64,000 nucleotides of DNA, from contig CM067448.1 of assembly GCA_034508935.3 (NCBI GenBank), forward strand, positions 7,688,387-7,752,386, in the 5' to 3' direction. The stretch's first letter is position 1. Each line of letters starts with the position of its first letter. The notes under the pieces were generated by a model. It was not told the DNA's origin. It made no database searches and saw only the letters and a program-made list of their open reading frames with translations. This stretch comes from Berghia stephanieae. Lineage: Eukaryota; Mollusca; Gastropoda; Nudibranchia; Aeolidiidae. Made by a program: the position numbers and the translations under genes. Shown here in pieces: positions 41,266 to 52,312 of the stretch.

Positions 41266-41757
41266 GACCTCCCAAAGTGGGCAGGGTGGCACTTACTGTG
41301 TCTTCTATCCCCTTATGTCTGTTTTCCAATTTGCTTTCTGTCTTTGTCTTGGAATGAGATTACTTGGTTTTTTCCTGGCCTTGGCTGGGAGTGAAACAGT
41401 GAAATGTATCGTTATTGTTTTAGGAGATGATATTTTTTTCCTTGTAAATCATCTCTGTTACGTATTTTTATATGTGAAATTTTTAATGTATTTTTTAAGC
41501 ATTTGAGTGTATTCCTCTTTGTTGGATCTTGTGCGTGTGTCTGGATGAGACTTATAGGTAATCTTAAACTAAGTACATTAGTGGTATGCTCTTGGATTCT
41601 ACATCTGATCCCTATTTGTTTTCAGTTTCCCTTTGTCTTACTTTTTCTTGGGTGCTTTAATTGTTATCCTAGAATTTGTCCATCCCATTTTCTTCCTTTT
41701 TACTGGCGCTGATATGACCTAAATGTGTTGCAAGCGCCGTAAAACCCTTAAAAACAA
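41266..41757 (+). repeat. Repeat E copy, tandem pair member 2
   Basis: Same order of blocks as the preceding copy, directly adjacent and in the same direction, with a complete tail gcaagcgccgtaaaacccttaa. It is the best reference for family E in the window. Confidence 0.75.
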
Positions 41758-41954
41758 ATAAAACACGTGATCTCAAGAGGGTTTGAGGAACAGCTATGTT
41801 CAAATCCTTACCATTGATATTTTAAAAACACATAAGTGGTTTGGAGGGAGGAGGGGAATTCCATTGAAGGCGGGATGACCGTTGGCCACCCCTGGGCTGA
41901 CCGTTGACTACCCATGGGCTGACAGATTCTTCAAAGTCTTATTATTCTTTAACC

Positions 41955-42205
41955 ATTATAGACATTTACATCTGTTTTTCGCCATGTCCTCAAGGGGGCA
42001 GGGACATCAACTCCTCGAAACTGGGGGAGAAGTTGCCAGGTTTCTCCACCAGCAAGAAGAGGCACTGGGTGGCAGCGAATCGGCTTCGGTCGAGAACCTT
42101 GCTAACGGCAAAATCTCTTCATCAGTGGGGACTTTCCACCTGTCCAATATGTACCCGTTGTGGTAACGAGCCTGAAACCACAGAGCATCTAGTCTTCAGT
42201 CAACA
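41955..42205 (+). mobile_element. LINE C-terminal fragment
   Basis: One frame reads RLRSRTLLTAKSLHQWGL then CPICTRCGNEPETTEHLV, the cysteine-histidine end of Jockey-like LINE proteins. Both ends are truncated. Confidence 0.6.
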
Positions 42206-43022
42206 AACAAAAAAAAAAACAATAAAGACATAAATACATTACTAAATTCCAGATAGACGACAGAGATATTTTGTAGGTCTTCTCAAATTATTCCAAGAAG
42301 GGTTTTGAGCCCGAAACGTTCAGTGTTTGTAGGGGTCGATGTTTTCCGCGGATCCGCGGAATTCCGTGGTTTCAGATTCCGCGGATTTTTTTCCGTGGTT
42401 TCAAATTCCACGGAACCCAATCAATTAAATTTTTTTTTTTTTTTTTTTTTTACGATCCGAGTGAGAAAGTCTAACCCGCCGCCATTTTGTTTCGTTGTTT
42501 CCGAGGTTTCGTTCAACTTTTTAATGTAGGGATACTGGGTTACTCCAGGTTTCTTTTTTTAATTTTTTTTTAATGGTATCGATATCAATCACGCTTGTTT
42601 TCTTATCTCTTTTTTATTTCATGCCTGATGGGTATTGATACTTACGATATGATATTAATTGCCCTACAATACCCCGTCATTGTTTGATTTCTTTCTTCTC
42701 TCAACTTCTTTCTTCCCATTTGCCCATGTGTGTCTCTACCTAGTACGCGGTTCATTCAATTTGGATTGGCGTTTATCTTCTGTTTTTTTTGCTGGACTTA
42801 GTAATTATCACTTTATTTCTGTGGCTGTTTGACTTACTCCTTCAGTTGTTTTATTATAATATAGTATCCAGGTGATTTGTACTACGACTCAGCAGTGACT
42901 GTGTTTTTTTTGGTGTGTCGATAGCTTAGTTAATTTGGTTTTTATCTTCAATTTCTTATTTCTTGACTGGAACTCCGGACTGGGTTATTATAATTATAAA
43001 CTTTTGTGATTCATTTTCATAA

Positions 43023-44558
43023 ATGGCTAGTCAGTTTCATACCCTTAAAGAAGACCAAAAGCCTTTGATTAAGGAGATTGACAAAACTGTAAAGAACAAA
43101 TGGAATTTCAGATGGGGTGAGGAAGAAGTGACAGTGAAGGAGTTTAAAGTAAAGATTGGAGACAGTATCCATAAGATTAATATTGCAGGGAAAGCTGTTT
43201 GTAAGCTGTGTAACGCTGTTATAAATTATGGTGGAAGAGGGAAGGATGCCCTCAAGGAGCATTTGAGTTCTGAAGCTCATTACAAGAAACTTAAATTGAA
43301 AGACTCTAATTATAGTCTGGGCAGCTTTTCTGGTAAGAAAGACAAACTATTTCCATTGTTTGAAAAGTGTAAAACTAAAGGTAGTGGCAGTGGTGAAAGT
43401 GTTAAACAATGTGATGAGACGAGATCTTCAGAGGGCGATGGAAATTCTGTAAAGAGAGGAAACACTGTTGTGCCTTTGGTAGATAGAATTTCTACTATGG
43501 AGGCATACATTCTATCGAAAATGTTTGAACACACAATGCCTGAGACATTTGCAAACGTGCTGGTGGATGTTGCGAAATATTGTGCTAAAGATCCTGCTGC
43601 TCTGGCACATGTCAATCTGAGTTCTTTTTCTGCGGCATATAAATTAAAGTATGGCTTAGCAAAGACAATTACAGAATCTCTTGTTAGTGACTTGCAAACA
43701 ACTCCGTTTTCTTTAAACATTGATGAGGCCACAAGCTCTAGCAACAAGAAGGTGTTATCAGTGCTTGTTAGTTTTGTGAAGAATAGAGAGGCAAGGGTTC
43801 ATCATCTTGCATCTGTGGAGATAATGAGATGTGACTCAGAGACAATCTATGATGCCATTGTAGAAATTTTCAAAGACCTTTCCATACCATGGAGCAATCT
43901 AATTACCATTCTTTTTGATTCGTGTGCAGTGATGAGAGGACATATTTCTGGTGTTGAGACGAAGATAAGAGAGCGAAATGCCCCTCATCTTTTAGACATC
44001 GATGGAGATTCATGCCACCATATGAACAATGTTGCCAAGAAATTATGTTCTCCATTTCAGCGTCATTTGGAGAATCTTTTTGCAGATTTGCATACAGACT
44101 TCAAGTGGTGCACACAGCATAAATCATATCTACAAGAATTGTGCTCTTTTTTGAAGCTGCCTTACTGTGTCCCACAGTACTCTTCTTCGACAAGGTGGCT
44201 TTCCACATATGACAGAGCCATGGAGATTACCCAGATGTGGGATGCCTTAAGGCTGTTTTATTTTTCTTTTCTTAACAAGAAAGACAAAGACATTTATTTG
44301 CCAGTAATGAAAGAGATGATGGTGAGGAAAAAACTTAATTTTAAAGACATGAAAGATGTGTTTGACATTTGTGCCATATTAGGTGAGAAGAAGAAAACAA
44401 AAGATGGTGAGGAAAGGAAGAGGAGGATTGTTAGCAAGATTTTATTCGAAAGTAAAGAGACTGAACTGCAGTTAGAGCTATATATTTCAGTGCTGGCTAT
44501 CATGAAGGAGAACCCATGGTGCATAAACTGCATGATTATCAGGATGCTGCAGCCATGA
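43023..44558 (+). CDS. hAT transposase, N-terminal and catalytic part (511 aa)
   Basis: This is the transposase of the enclosing element. A BED-type zinc finger (C60, C63, H80, H86) binds DNA. A hAT RNase H-like fold follows, with NIDEAT (D234), LFDS (D299), a histidine pair (HHMNN, about 332) and the conserved RWLS (391-394). The ATG follows an AT-rich leader. Near 44510 the reading frame is lost: the last residues (WCINCMIIRMLQP) are out of frame, while the true continuation (MVHKLHDYQDAAAMKLF) starts at 44516 one frame over. The enzyme is thus broken by what looks like one single-base change, unless the assembly is wrong there. It is otherwise well preserved, suggesting recent activity. 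Confidence 0.85.
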   Translation: MASQFHTLKEDQKPLIKEIDKTVKNKWNFRWGEEEVTVKEFKVKIGDSIHKINIAGKAVCKLCNAVINYGGRGKDALKEHLSSEAHYKKLKLKDSNYSLGSFSGKKDKLFPLFEKCKTKGSGSGESVKQCDETRSSEGDGNSVKRGNTVVPLVDRISTMEAYILSKMFEHTMPETFANVLVDVAKYCAKDPAALAHVNLSSFSAAYKLKYGLAKTITESLVSDLQTTPFSLNIDEATSSSNKKVLSVLVSFVKNREARVHHLASVEIMRCDSETIYDAIVEIFKDLSIPWSNLITILFDSCAVMRGHISGVETKIRERNAPHLLDIDGDSCHHMNNVAKKLCSPFQRHLENLFADLHTDFKWCTQHKSYLQELCSFLKLPYCVPQYSSSTRWLSTYDRAMEITQMWDALRLFYFSFLNKKDKDIYLPVMKEMMVRKKLNFKDMKDVFDICAILGEKKKTKDGEERKRRIVSKILFESKETELQLELYISVLAIMKENPWCINCMIIRMLQP

Positions 44559-45415
44559 AGCTTTTTCACTGCTTTGTGAAACCAGAATGCATAACAGATT
44601 GTTTGCAGGATGTTGATCTCCAAGAAGAAAAAAAATTGCTTCCTCTTAGACATATTTTCATTGGGAAACCAAACCAGAAGGTTCCAATCTCTTTCTTGGA
44701 AAAAGTCAGGGATGCGTACTTAGCAGCAGGTCAACAAATGCAGAAGTGTCTGCTGACAAACAAGACACTGGAGTCCATAAGTGCGGTCGACCCTTCTTTT
44801 AACAACCACTTTGTAGTCAAAGTTCATCTGGATAAGCTGGCTTCAAAGACACAGCACCTATTCAATGAAGAAGAGCTTCACAAAGTTAAAGAAGATATTA
44901 GGCAGTATGTTAATGACAAGGCTCTACCATCTTTTAACAAAGATGATAGACTAGACAGATGGTGGTGTTCTCTTGATATAGAGAGGAGGTATCCCCTCCT
45001 TCAAAGAATGATTAAGGCATTGGTAACAATATATCATGGTGCCCAGGTTGAGAGCACCTTTTCTCATATGTCCAGAATAATCAACAAACAGACATCAAGA
45101 ATGGGCATAGGGATGCTCTCAGCAATCCAGACCGTGAAATATGAGCTGCTGAGCAACAAGTTGAATTCATGTCAGTATTTTTATAGAAGGGAGCCTCTAT
45201 ATGATCCTGTGTGCCACCAACTCTGCATCAACATGAGGACAGCACATAGGGTCTATCAGGCTAAAAGGCAGGCTGCAGCTAAAAGGAATGAAATGGATGA
45301 GAAATTAAAGAAGGCTGCCCCAACCATGACTGCTGTGAAGAAACTCACGGCCTTGGCCAAGAAAAGGCAGCTTGGCAAGAAGTTAGAGCCTGCTCCCAAG
45401 AGAAGGAGGCTTTGA
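44516..45415 (+). CDS. hAT transposase, C-terminal part with dimerisation domain (299 aa)
   Basis: This is the continuation of the transposase in another frame. The hAT dimerisation region lies at residues about 155-210: ERRYPLLQRMIKALVTIY, then VESTFSHMSRIINKQTSRM, the usual glutamate-serine-phenylalanine signature. The end is lysine/arginine rich (KKRQLGKKLEPAPKRRR), a likely nuclear localisation signal. The preceding frame overlaps it by 43 bp. It would not be made from its own ATG in a normal element; it is the second half of one protein. Confidence 0.85.
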   Translation: MVHKLHDYQDAAAMKLFHCFVKPECITDCLQDVDLQEEKKLLPLRHIFIGKPNQKVPISFLEKVRDAYLAAGQQMQKCLLTNKTLESISAVDPSFNNHFVVKVHLDKLASKTQHLFNEEELHKVKEDIRQYVNDKALPSFNKDDRLDRWWCSLDIERRYPLLQRMIKALVTIYHGAQVESTFSHMSRIINKQTSRMGIGMLSAIQTVKYELLSNKLNSCQYFYRREPLYDPVCHQLCINMRTAHRVYQAKRQAAAKRNEMDEKLKKAAPTMTAVKKLTALAKKRQLGKKLEPAPKRRRL

Positions 45416-45736
45416 AAAGCAAGTGAAATTGAAGAAGATGGGAGGGGTGGAGGTGGTCAAATGTGATGGATTATGTTAATTATGTGTGTTAATTAGTGAT
45501 ACGTTTACAATTTATGACCAAGTGTGTGAATTGACTTATGGATTAATTGGTCCCACAAGAACTCTAAAACTAAAAGTACAATAGCAGCTTTTGGACTTCG
45601 TACAATATAGGGTAGGTGTTTTGTTTACATACTAAGATAATTGGTTACGCATAAAATTACGGTTAGGAGGTTGGTACGATAGCGCGTAAAATGTTCAGTG
45701 GTTTTGAAAATTCCCAACATGGACCCCCGTGTTTGG

Positions 45737-45990
45737 TATTTTGGTATTTTTTTAAGCTGTTATATTCATTTTTTTAAAAATTACTTTTTACAGTCCACAG
45801 CTTCTAGTAGCCTATTTTTCCTTTGACTTATGCAAATATCTAACGGTTTTAGAATAATAAGTCTTTGAAATCAGGGCAAGACTTTATGGACATCCTGTAT
45901 ATACCCTTTTGCCAGAGATTCTAGTTTTTTCCTCGTAAATCATCTCTTAATTATGTTGTCATTGTCATTGTTAGGACTTTAATGCAATTG
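45737..45990. other. Unassigned stretch
   Basis: Flank of the hAT element on the right. AT-rich, nothing recognised. Confidence 0.4.
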
Positions 45991-45991
45991 G

Positions 45992-46285
45992 ATTCAGTAG
46001 TCTGATGTCACGCCGCCCGGCAACGGCGGTCATCTTGGTTCTAAACAAAGTAAATCATTACTTTTTATTCTTCATGCTGGCTAGAACTTTTCATATGCCT
46101 TGTGATCAGAATGTGTAAAAGTCAAAACATGATCAAATTTATGGGGTTTTTTTCCTCTGCATATGCTTTTATGCTCGCCGGAGAAATATTTCATACGGGC
46201 GTCCGCCATTGTTCCGATAGTTTATAGCCAGTGTTACTAAGTTACCATGCGTCATTTGGAAGGAAGTGACGTTACGACTGTTGAA
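45992..46285 (+). mobile_element. MITE D copy
   Basis: Close match to 32231-32522, with left end cagtagtctgatgtcacg and right end gttacgactgttgaa. Confidence 0.75.
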
Positions 46286-46329
46286 GAGTATTGCATTTTG
46301 TTACCATCTTTGTCAACCCCCCTCTACAT

Positions 46330-47100
46330 AAGGTGCCACATAGCTTTGTGTGTTGGGACGTTATATCCCGTAGGTGGATGTTGTGAGTTTGTTGGCTAAA
46401 TGCATAGCATCAATAAATTGATGTATTGCACACAGCTAAAAAAACCAAACCCTCAAAACATCCTCCAGTCGATAAAACGAACCAACACACAAAACGTATG
46501 TGTAACCTTAAACGTTTATCACAATGTGATTGATTGAATTTAGTGAGAACAAATCATAAAAAATGGCTGGCTAAAAACAATGGGCATGATCTATATTAAC
46601 TTTCCATGTGCTCGAGGTCAATGGTCACATTGCAAAATGTGCTCAAATGGAACTACATTGTGAAAAGTGTTCACAGACTTTGAACTAGGTATCTAACATT
46701 ACGATTGGTCATTGTGTTCAGCTTGACACATGGGTATGTTTACAACTTTCATAAACAAAGCAGCGTGTTTACATTTGTTCAAAAATGCCCAATCGTTGGA
46801 CAGCAACAAATCACGTGATTGATGACTCGGTTAGACGAAAACATGAATATCGATCGCTCCCATTAACAAAGAGCTAACTGACCTAAAATTCGTTCCTTCT
46901 ATCGCATGAAAATATTACAAAGTTTTGGTTTTACATGTAAAGAATACAAACTTCATCAAAGCCCTTTTTCTCAATGATAACACCAATGAGTTGAGTGAAG
47001 AAGTGAAAAGGATGAATTTGACTAAGATCGTATAAAGGGAATGCGTTTGTCATCAATTATTTCCCTTCGGTGTGTGTGTCAAACCGTGGCCATCGTTAAC
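46330..47100. repeat. Diverged, old MITE B-like sequence and unassigned DNA
   Basis: 46340-46410 (tgtgttgggacgttatatcc, then ggatgttgtgagtttg) resembles family B reversed. 46470-46600 (accaacacacaaaacgtatg) resembles family B forward. Both are much more diverged than the other copies. The remainder to 47100 is not recognised. Confidence 0.4.
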
Positions 47101-47103
47101 TTA

Positions 47104-47293
47104 TAGATAGTTCGAAGATGACGTCACTCATGTCTTTGTTATTGTTTTTTGCCATCCGCGTTTATGAGTAATGCTCACTGAACTGTATTAACCTGACTAT
47201 AAACGTTCATGGATACACACAGTTTTGTATGTTGGTCCGTTATACTTCCGGATGGCAATGTTATGAGCTTCTTAGCCAAGCGCATACTATCTA
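47104..47293 (-). mobile_element. MITE B copy
   Basis: Full reverse copy, tagatagttcgaagatgacg to gcgcatactatcta, with TA on both sides. Confidence 0.8.
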
Positions 47294-47325
47294 TATTGCC
47301 TGACACAAGAACCCACAAGGACTTA

Positions 47326-47513
47326 TAGATAGTATGCAGATGACGTCACTCAGGCCTTTGTTATTGTTTTTGCCATCCGCGTTTGTGAGTTGTTCTCACT
47401 AAACTGTATTAACCAGACTATAAAAGTTCATGGTTACACAGAGTTTGTGTGTTGGTCCGTTATATTTCCGGATGGCAATGTTGTGAACTCCTTGGCCAAG
47501 CGCATTCTATCTA
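47326..47513 (-). mobile_element. MITE B copy
   Basis: Full reverse copy of the subtype with ccttggccaagcgcattcta; TATA on both sides. Confidence 0.8.
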
Positions 47514-47697
47514 TAGTTTGACCTCATTAAAAAAAAAAAAATGTGTGTGCACCGTCTAGTGAGTTGTTGTTAGTAAAGCTTAGGCTTTAGGAAACGAGTG
47601 ACCCCATTGGTTGAACTATTGAATACAACTCACGATTTGTTTTCTTATGTGGCCAAAGACTTGTCTTTTGGCGTCATTTTTGGTCGGTGTCAGGCTA
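47514..47697 (+). mobile_element. MITE C copy, left end missing
   Basis: Shares gtgagttgt, tggttgaactattgaataca and the right end ggtcggtgtcaggctata with the fuller copies at 47894, 56826 and 57457. It is squeezed between two MITE B copies. Confidence 0.65.
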
Positions 47698-47870
47698 TAG
47701 ATAGTATGCGCTTGGCTAAGAAGCTCATGACATTGCCATCCGGAAGTATAACGGACCAACACACAAAACTGTGTGTATCCATGAACATTTATGGTCGGGT
47801 TAATACAGTTCAGTGATCATTACTCATAAACGCGGATGACAAAAAACAATAACAAAGACCTGAGTGGCTA
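47698..47870 (+). mobile_element. MITE B copy, right end replaced
   Basis: Forward copy starting tagatagtatgcgcttggct. The homology stops near gacctgagtgg, short of the usual ctatcta end. Confidence 0.7.
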
Positions 47871-47893
47871 CGATCGTAGCCATGGTTATGTTA

Positions 47894-48092
47894 TAGCCTG
47901 ATACTGAAATCCAAAAGGACTGGCAGTTTGACGTCATTATACGTTTTTTTTGCACCGCTTAGTGAGTTGTCGTTAGTAGAGCTCATGGAAACAAGTTATT
48001 TCATTGGTTGAACTATTGAATACAACTCACGATTTGTTTTCTTTTGTGGCAAAAGACTGGCATTTTGACGTCATTTTTTGGTCAGTATCAGG
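47894..48092 (+). mobile_element. MITE C copy, cut by the next element
   Basis: Left end tagcctgatactgaaatcc; right end ggtcagtatcagg, at which the deleted hAT copy 2 begins. Contains ttgacgtcatt twice. Confidence 0.75.
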
Positions 48093-49177
48093 CAACGGCG
48101 TGGCGGATTGACGGCATATGGTGGTGCCATGATTAGAAGAAGAAAAAAAATTCTTAAACAGTGAACACGATTAAGAGGAGAGAGCACATGTTAAAAACTC
48201 TCTTTTTTGGAAGGGTGGGGGGAGGGCCGATGGTTTCTACGAGTGGACAAAACTCACTAAAACAAATAATTCATGAAAACAACAAGCCACAACACTGAGA
48301 TACAATTTCCGTGTGTGAAGGTCTTTGTAATTATTCTTTGTTCACCATTTAAAGGATTGGATTAGGTAGATAATGCAATCAATATGTGATAAATGCAAAT
48401 CAAAAGAGAAAAAAAAACCTATGACAGAAATTACTTTTAGTACTTGTAAAGAAAATCTACACGGCGATGTTTCATCTCTGCAAATCTTTTTATAATTTGT
48501 TTATTGAAATCTGGAATGGCATCTATTTCAGCTTTGTGAATTGACAGAATCATTAACAAATTTAACCGCTCCTGTTTCATTGAATTTCGCATGAAATTTT
48601 TCACTTTTTTAAGGGTGCTAAAACAACGTTTAGGAGGTCAAGAAATACGATGGAAGTGGTTAAGGTCACTATAGCCTATAGATGTCCATGATTTGTCAGT
48701 GTTTGTTGCATCTGTAAAAAGTAGGCAATAAAAACAAAAGAAACTTTGTTTTTTTCTAAACTAACTGTGAGCCATTCATGTCTGTCATACCATGTCACTG
48801 AAAAAGAGCGTTTTCGAGATTTCCACACCTGTGTTAATTCAAAATCAGTTGGTTGGTGAGGAACTAGTCTTTTTCTTTCTAATTTGTCATCTAGTGTCAA
48901 TCTCCCAAACGGTCGGTGAAGTAAAGAGTCAACTTGATTCATTGCAATTCATTGTTTAACAAAACAAAACTTCAAAGTATATCTCAAATAATGGAAATCA
49001 GTGGACTACGATTAATGATTGCACAAATAAAAGGTAGATTCAGATCTTAAAGCATCACAAAGAAAAAATCACTCCACTTAAGTACTTAAAAAATCTAAAA
49101 ACACACCAAAGTATAACTGTTGACAATCTTCGCTTTCTTTCTCTGACTCACACAAATACACACGCACAAACAAACAC

Positions 49178-49213
<36 letters not shown>

Positions 49214-49889
49214 TAAACACTCATACACACGTAACCATCAACTCGGCACTACAAGCAAGAAAAATGTTGGTAAATTCATCCACAATGCTTCGTTGAAAAG
49301 AATTACTTTATTCAATAAACGTGAAAAAGAGGTTGGGGGGGGGGGGGGGATTTTGATAAGTCATATTTTAAAGTTTTATGTTTTTTTCTTTGCTGCTTAC
49401 AAATAAACTTGACAATGATCAGTGTTTTTGACAGTTAATGTAATATTTTGGATGGCCGAAGTTACCCTAATTATGACGTAAATGGTGCAACATTGGCGCA
49501 TCCCTCCAGTCCAAAGATGGAGCTCTCAGATCCTGGCACAAGTCGAGGGTTTTTCCGCTATTTGAAGATAGTATAATTCGACCCAGTTTCTCGCTCAATC
49601 AGCTGTAGCGATACTAAAGGATAGAGCATTAACTGGAGCTTTGCACCACGGTGTTGATTTAGTCACTAATTCGCGCAGTGATGTCACCAACACACGAGTC
49701 GGCGCAGTGCGTGATTCGGAATTTTGAATAGAGTGGAGACTAAAAATGCAGTATGTTGTTGGCGAGTTGGCGAGAGACAGTGGAGTTAAATTTTCTCAGT
49801 TTTATTTTAAATTAAATTATGCTGTTAATGATTTTTAAAAGATTGGTGTGGTGCCTGGTACCATTCGATCCAATGGCCCCACGCCACTG
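48093..49889 (-). mobile_element. Internally deleted hAT element, copy 2 (1797 bp)
   Basis: Collinear with 26460-28265 over its length, with the same internal deletion, the same two coding remnants (minus-strand finger region 48676-48942; dimerisation remnant about 48500-48620), the same (CA)n tract (49172-49211) and a G-run (49335-49349). The ends are caacggcgtgg and ccacgccactg. The flanks share only caggc, so no clean target duplication is visible. Confidence 0.85.
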
Positions 49890-50037
49890 ACAGGCCATAA
49901 CTTTACGAAGGCCACGCTACGATCCAACACCTTGAACACTGTGATCAAGACAACTCCCACTCACATGTAAAGACCATTTAAGGAGGTTTGCTGATTACTG
50001 TGTCTATGAATACAACTCAACAAATCACATAACGTGT

Positions 50038-50322
50038 GTGCGGCGATGTGGTCTTATGGTATGACACTCGCTTTCAGATGGGAAGGTCCTGGGTTCAAGC
50101 CTCGCTCTGCGCATAGTTGAGTCATTGGAAAAGACTCTTTACTCACATATTCTCACCGTACTCAGGTATAAAATGAGTACCTGGCCGTTAACAGCTTTGT
50201 CTCTGTAAAAAAATGTATTATCGCCTTACAGGCGTCATGTCACGTCCTACATGTTAAGTGTTGCTGTTGATCACGGACCCCTTGTAAAGCGCTTTGAGCA
50301 CGTTTAGTGGATATTGCTCTGT
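50038..50322 (+). repeat. tRNA-derived SINE, family a
   Basis: Head gtgtgcggcgatgtggtctt, B box gggttcaagcc, middle ctcaggtataaaatgagtac. The tail is cut at a MITE B insertion point (50324). Confidence 0.75.
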
Positions 50323-50323
50323 A

Positions 50324-50513
50324 TAGATAGTTCGAAGATGACGTCACTCAGGTCTTTGTTATAGTTTTTTGCCATCCGCGGTTATGAGTAATGCTCACTG
50401 AACTGTTTTAACTTGACTATAAACGTTCGTGGATACACACAGTTTTGTGTGCTCGTCCGTCATACTTCCGGATGGCAATGTAATGAGCTTCTAAGCCAAG
50501 CGCATACTGTCTA
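50324..50513 (-). mobile_element. MITE B copy
   Basis: Reverse copy starting tagatagttcgaagatgacg and ending gcgcatactgtcta; it joins SINE a on the left and MITE D on the right. Confidence 0.75.
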
Positions 50514-50789
50514 TTACCCAGCAACGGCGGCCATCGTGGTTCTAAACAAAGAAAATCTGTACTTTTTATTCTTCATGCTGGCTAGAACTTTTCATATGTC
50601 ATGTGATCAGAATGTGTAAAAGTCAAAACATGATCATATTTATAATGGTTTTTTTTTCCCCTCTGGATGCCTGTTTATGCTCGTCGGAGAAATATTTCAT
50701 AAGGGCGTCCGCCATTGTTCCGATAGTTTAGAGCCAGTTACTAAGTTACCATGCGTCATTACGAGGGAAGTGACGTTACGACTGTTGAA
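50514..50789 (+). mobile_element. MITE D copy, left end missing
   Basis: Starts at cagcaacggcggccatcg and ends gttacgactgttgaa. Confidence 0.7.
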
Positions 50790-50898
50790 GCGTATTGTAA
50801 TTCTATAACTTTTTACTATCCCATTTTCTTCCTTTTTACTGGCGCTGATTTGACTCAAATGTTTTGCAAGCGCCGTAAAACCCTTAAAAAAAACCCAA
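50790..50898 (+). repeat. Repeat E tail fragment
   Basis: The last ~100 bp of family E, with tttactggcgctgatttgac and gcaagcgccgtaaaaccctt. Confidence 0.65.
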
Positions 50899-50919
50899 CT
50901 GATCAAGGGAGTGAATTTG

Positions 50920-51315
50920 GCACTAAACGCAATCATCCAATACTTGCCTATAAGACCTTTTGCATTCAGGGGAAAACATACATCTACCCGTACCACGGGT
51001 AGATGTATGTTTTCCCATATGACCACTCCTGTAAAGACTGATTGCCTAAATAAGCTCAGAAGACACCAGCAAAGCATCATCTTTCAACTAAGAACACAAC
51101 ACATACCGCTCAACAACCATTTAAGCAAAATTACAAAAGACACATCCCCTTCCTGCCCCCTATGTCAACACCCCAATGAAACAGTAACACACCACTTGCT
51201 TGAATGTCAACCTCTTGAAGACCTGAGATGCACATTCCTCCCACCAAATCCAAGCATCAGTAACACACTTTATAGTCACATGGAACAACTACAAAAGACA
51301 TCTAACTTCTAAGTC
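50920..51315 (+). mobile_element. LINE C-terminal fragment with a perfect hairpin
   Basis: One frame reads LRRHQQSIIFQLRTQHIPLN then CPLCQHPNETVTHHLLEC (about 51055-51220), the cysteine-histidine end of a LINE protein, with a stop near 51310. At its left is a perfect inverted repeat (50970-50990 and 50996-51016). Confidence 0.65.
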
Positions 51316-51530
51316 ATGGCACAAAACCGAAGGGCTAGAGCTCAGGTGGTCGCTGGTTCGGATCAGTAAGTGAGTGAGTAAGCATTCAGGGAGACAACTT
51401 TCACTTCATTAATCAATCGATCAATATGAAGGCCCCTGTTGCTTACAACCAATGAGACTAAACTAGATTACTAGTTTACTAGATTATCTTTGTTACAACT
51501 TACACCCAGTCTAGTCATGGCTTGAATACT

Positions 51531-51721
51531 ATCGATAGAACGAAGATGACGTCACTCAAGCCTTTGTTATTGTATTTTGCCATCTGCGTTTGTGAGTGAT
51601 TCTCACTAACTTGTATGAACCCGACTATAAATGTTCATGGTTACACACAGTTTTGTGTGTTGGTCCTTTATACTTCCGGATGGCAATGTTATGAGCTTCT
51701 TAGCCAAGCGCATACTATCTA
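51531..51721 (-). mobile_element. MITE B copy
   Basis: Reverse copy with gaagatgacgtcactcaagc, ending gcgcatactatcta; directly followed by a (CTA)n tract. Confidence 0.75.
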
Positions 51722-51724
51722 TAC

Positions 51725-51827
<103 letters not shown>

Positions 51828-51879
51828 TGGCAGTGATTGGTAAACATAACAAACTACGACAGGTTTTACTATCGATGCT

Positions 51880-52240
51880 GTGTGTCTAAGTAAAATACCC
51901 ACTGTTCTACTAGTGATCAATAGAACCAACACAGAAATTATGTGTAAACTTAAAACGTTAAAGTCTGATCGAGAAAATCGTGTGATAACTCGTCACCCAT
52001 CTGGCGGCATAAAAAAACAAAAAGAATGCTGATCAAAGACAGGTCGATTTCATTCACGTTATTGTCTATAAACAACCAACTATGTTTGAACACGCGTGAA
52101 GGTGTGTCGCAAATTCCATCTCTTGATTGGTCAAAAATATACTGGTTAATTATCTTCAATAACTCAAATTCTTACCCAAGACGTGGATTATGCTCTCGCT
52201 TTCTTATCCCTGTTTTTGGAAATATCCTTATAATTTTGGA
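51880..52240. other. Diverged MITE-like DNA and unassigned sequence
   Basis: 51905-52010 (gaaccaacacagaaattatg) faintly resembles family B. No gene recognised. Confidence 0.3.
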
Positions 52241-52244
52241 CAGC

Positions 52245-52312
52245 ACAGCGGCGGGTCATCGAACTCGGTACCTTTCGGGTACGAAGCAAAGACCGTACCG
52301 CTGAGCCACGCT
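52245..52312 (-). repeat. SINE-c head fragment
   Basis: Reverse tRNA-like head: tcggtacctttcgggtacga and ccgtaccgctgagccacgct. Confidence 0.65.

Larger units (their letters stand above)
42331..45728 (+). mobile_element. hAT DNA transposon, nearly complete (3398 bp)
   Basis: The left end aggggtcgatgtt and the right end aacatggaccccc pair as inverted repeats (11 of 13). The 8-bp flanks are gtgtttgt (42323-42330) and gtgtttgg (45729-45736), a target duplication with one mismatch. The inside carries a transposase in two overlapping frames. Adjacent to the left end is a GC-rich palindromic stretch (ccgcggatccgcgg) that may be subterminal binding sites. Confidence 0.85.
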
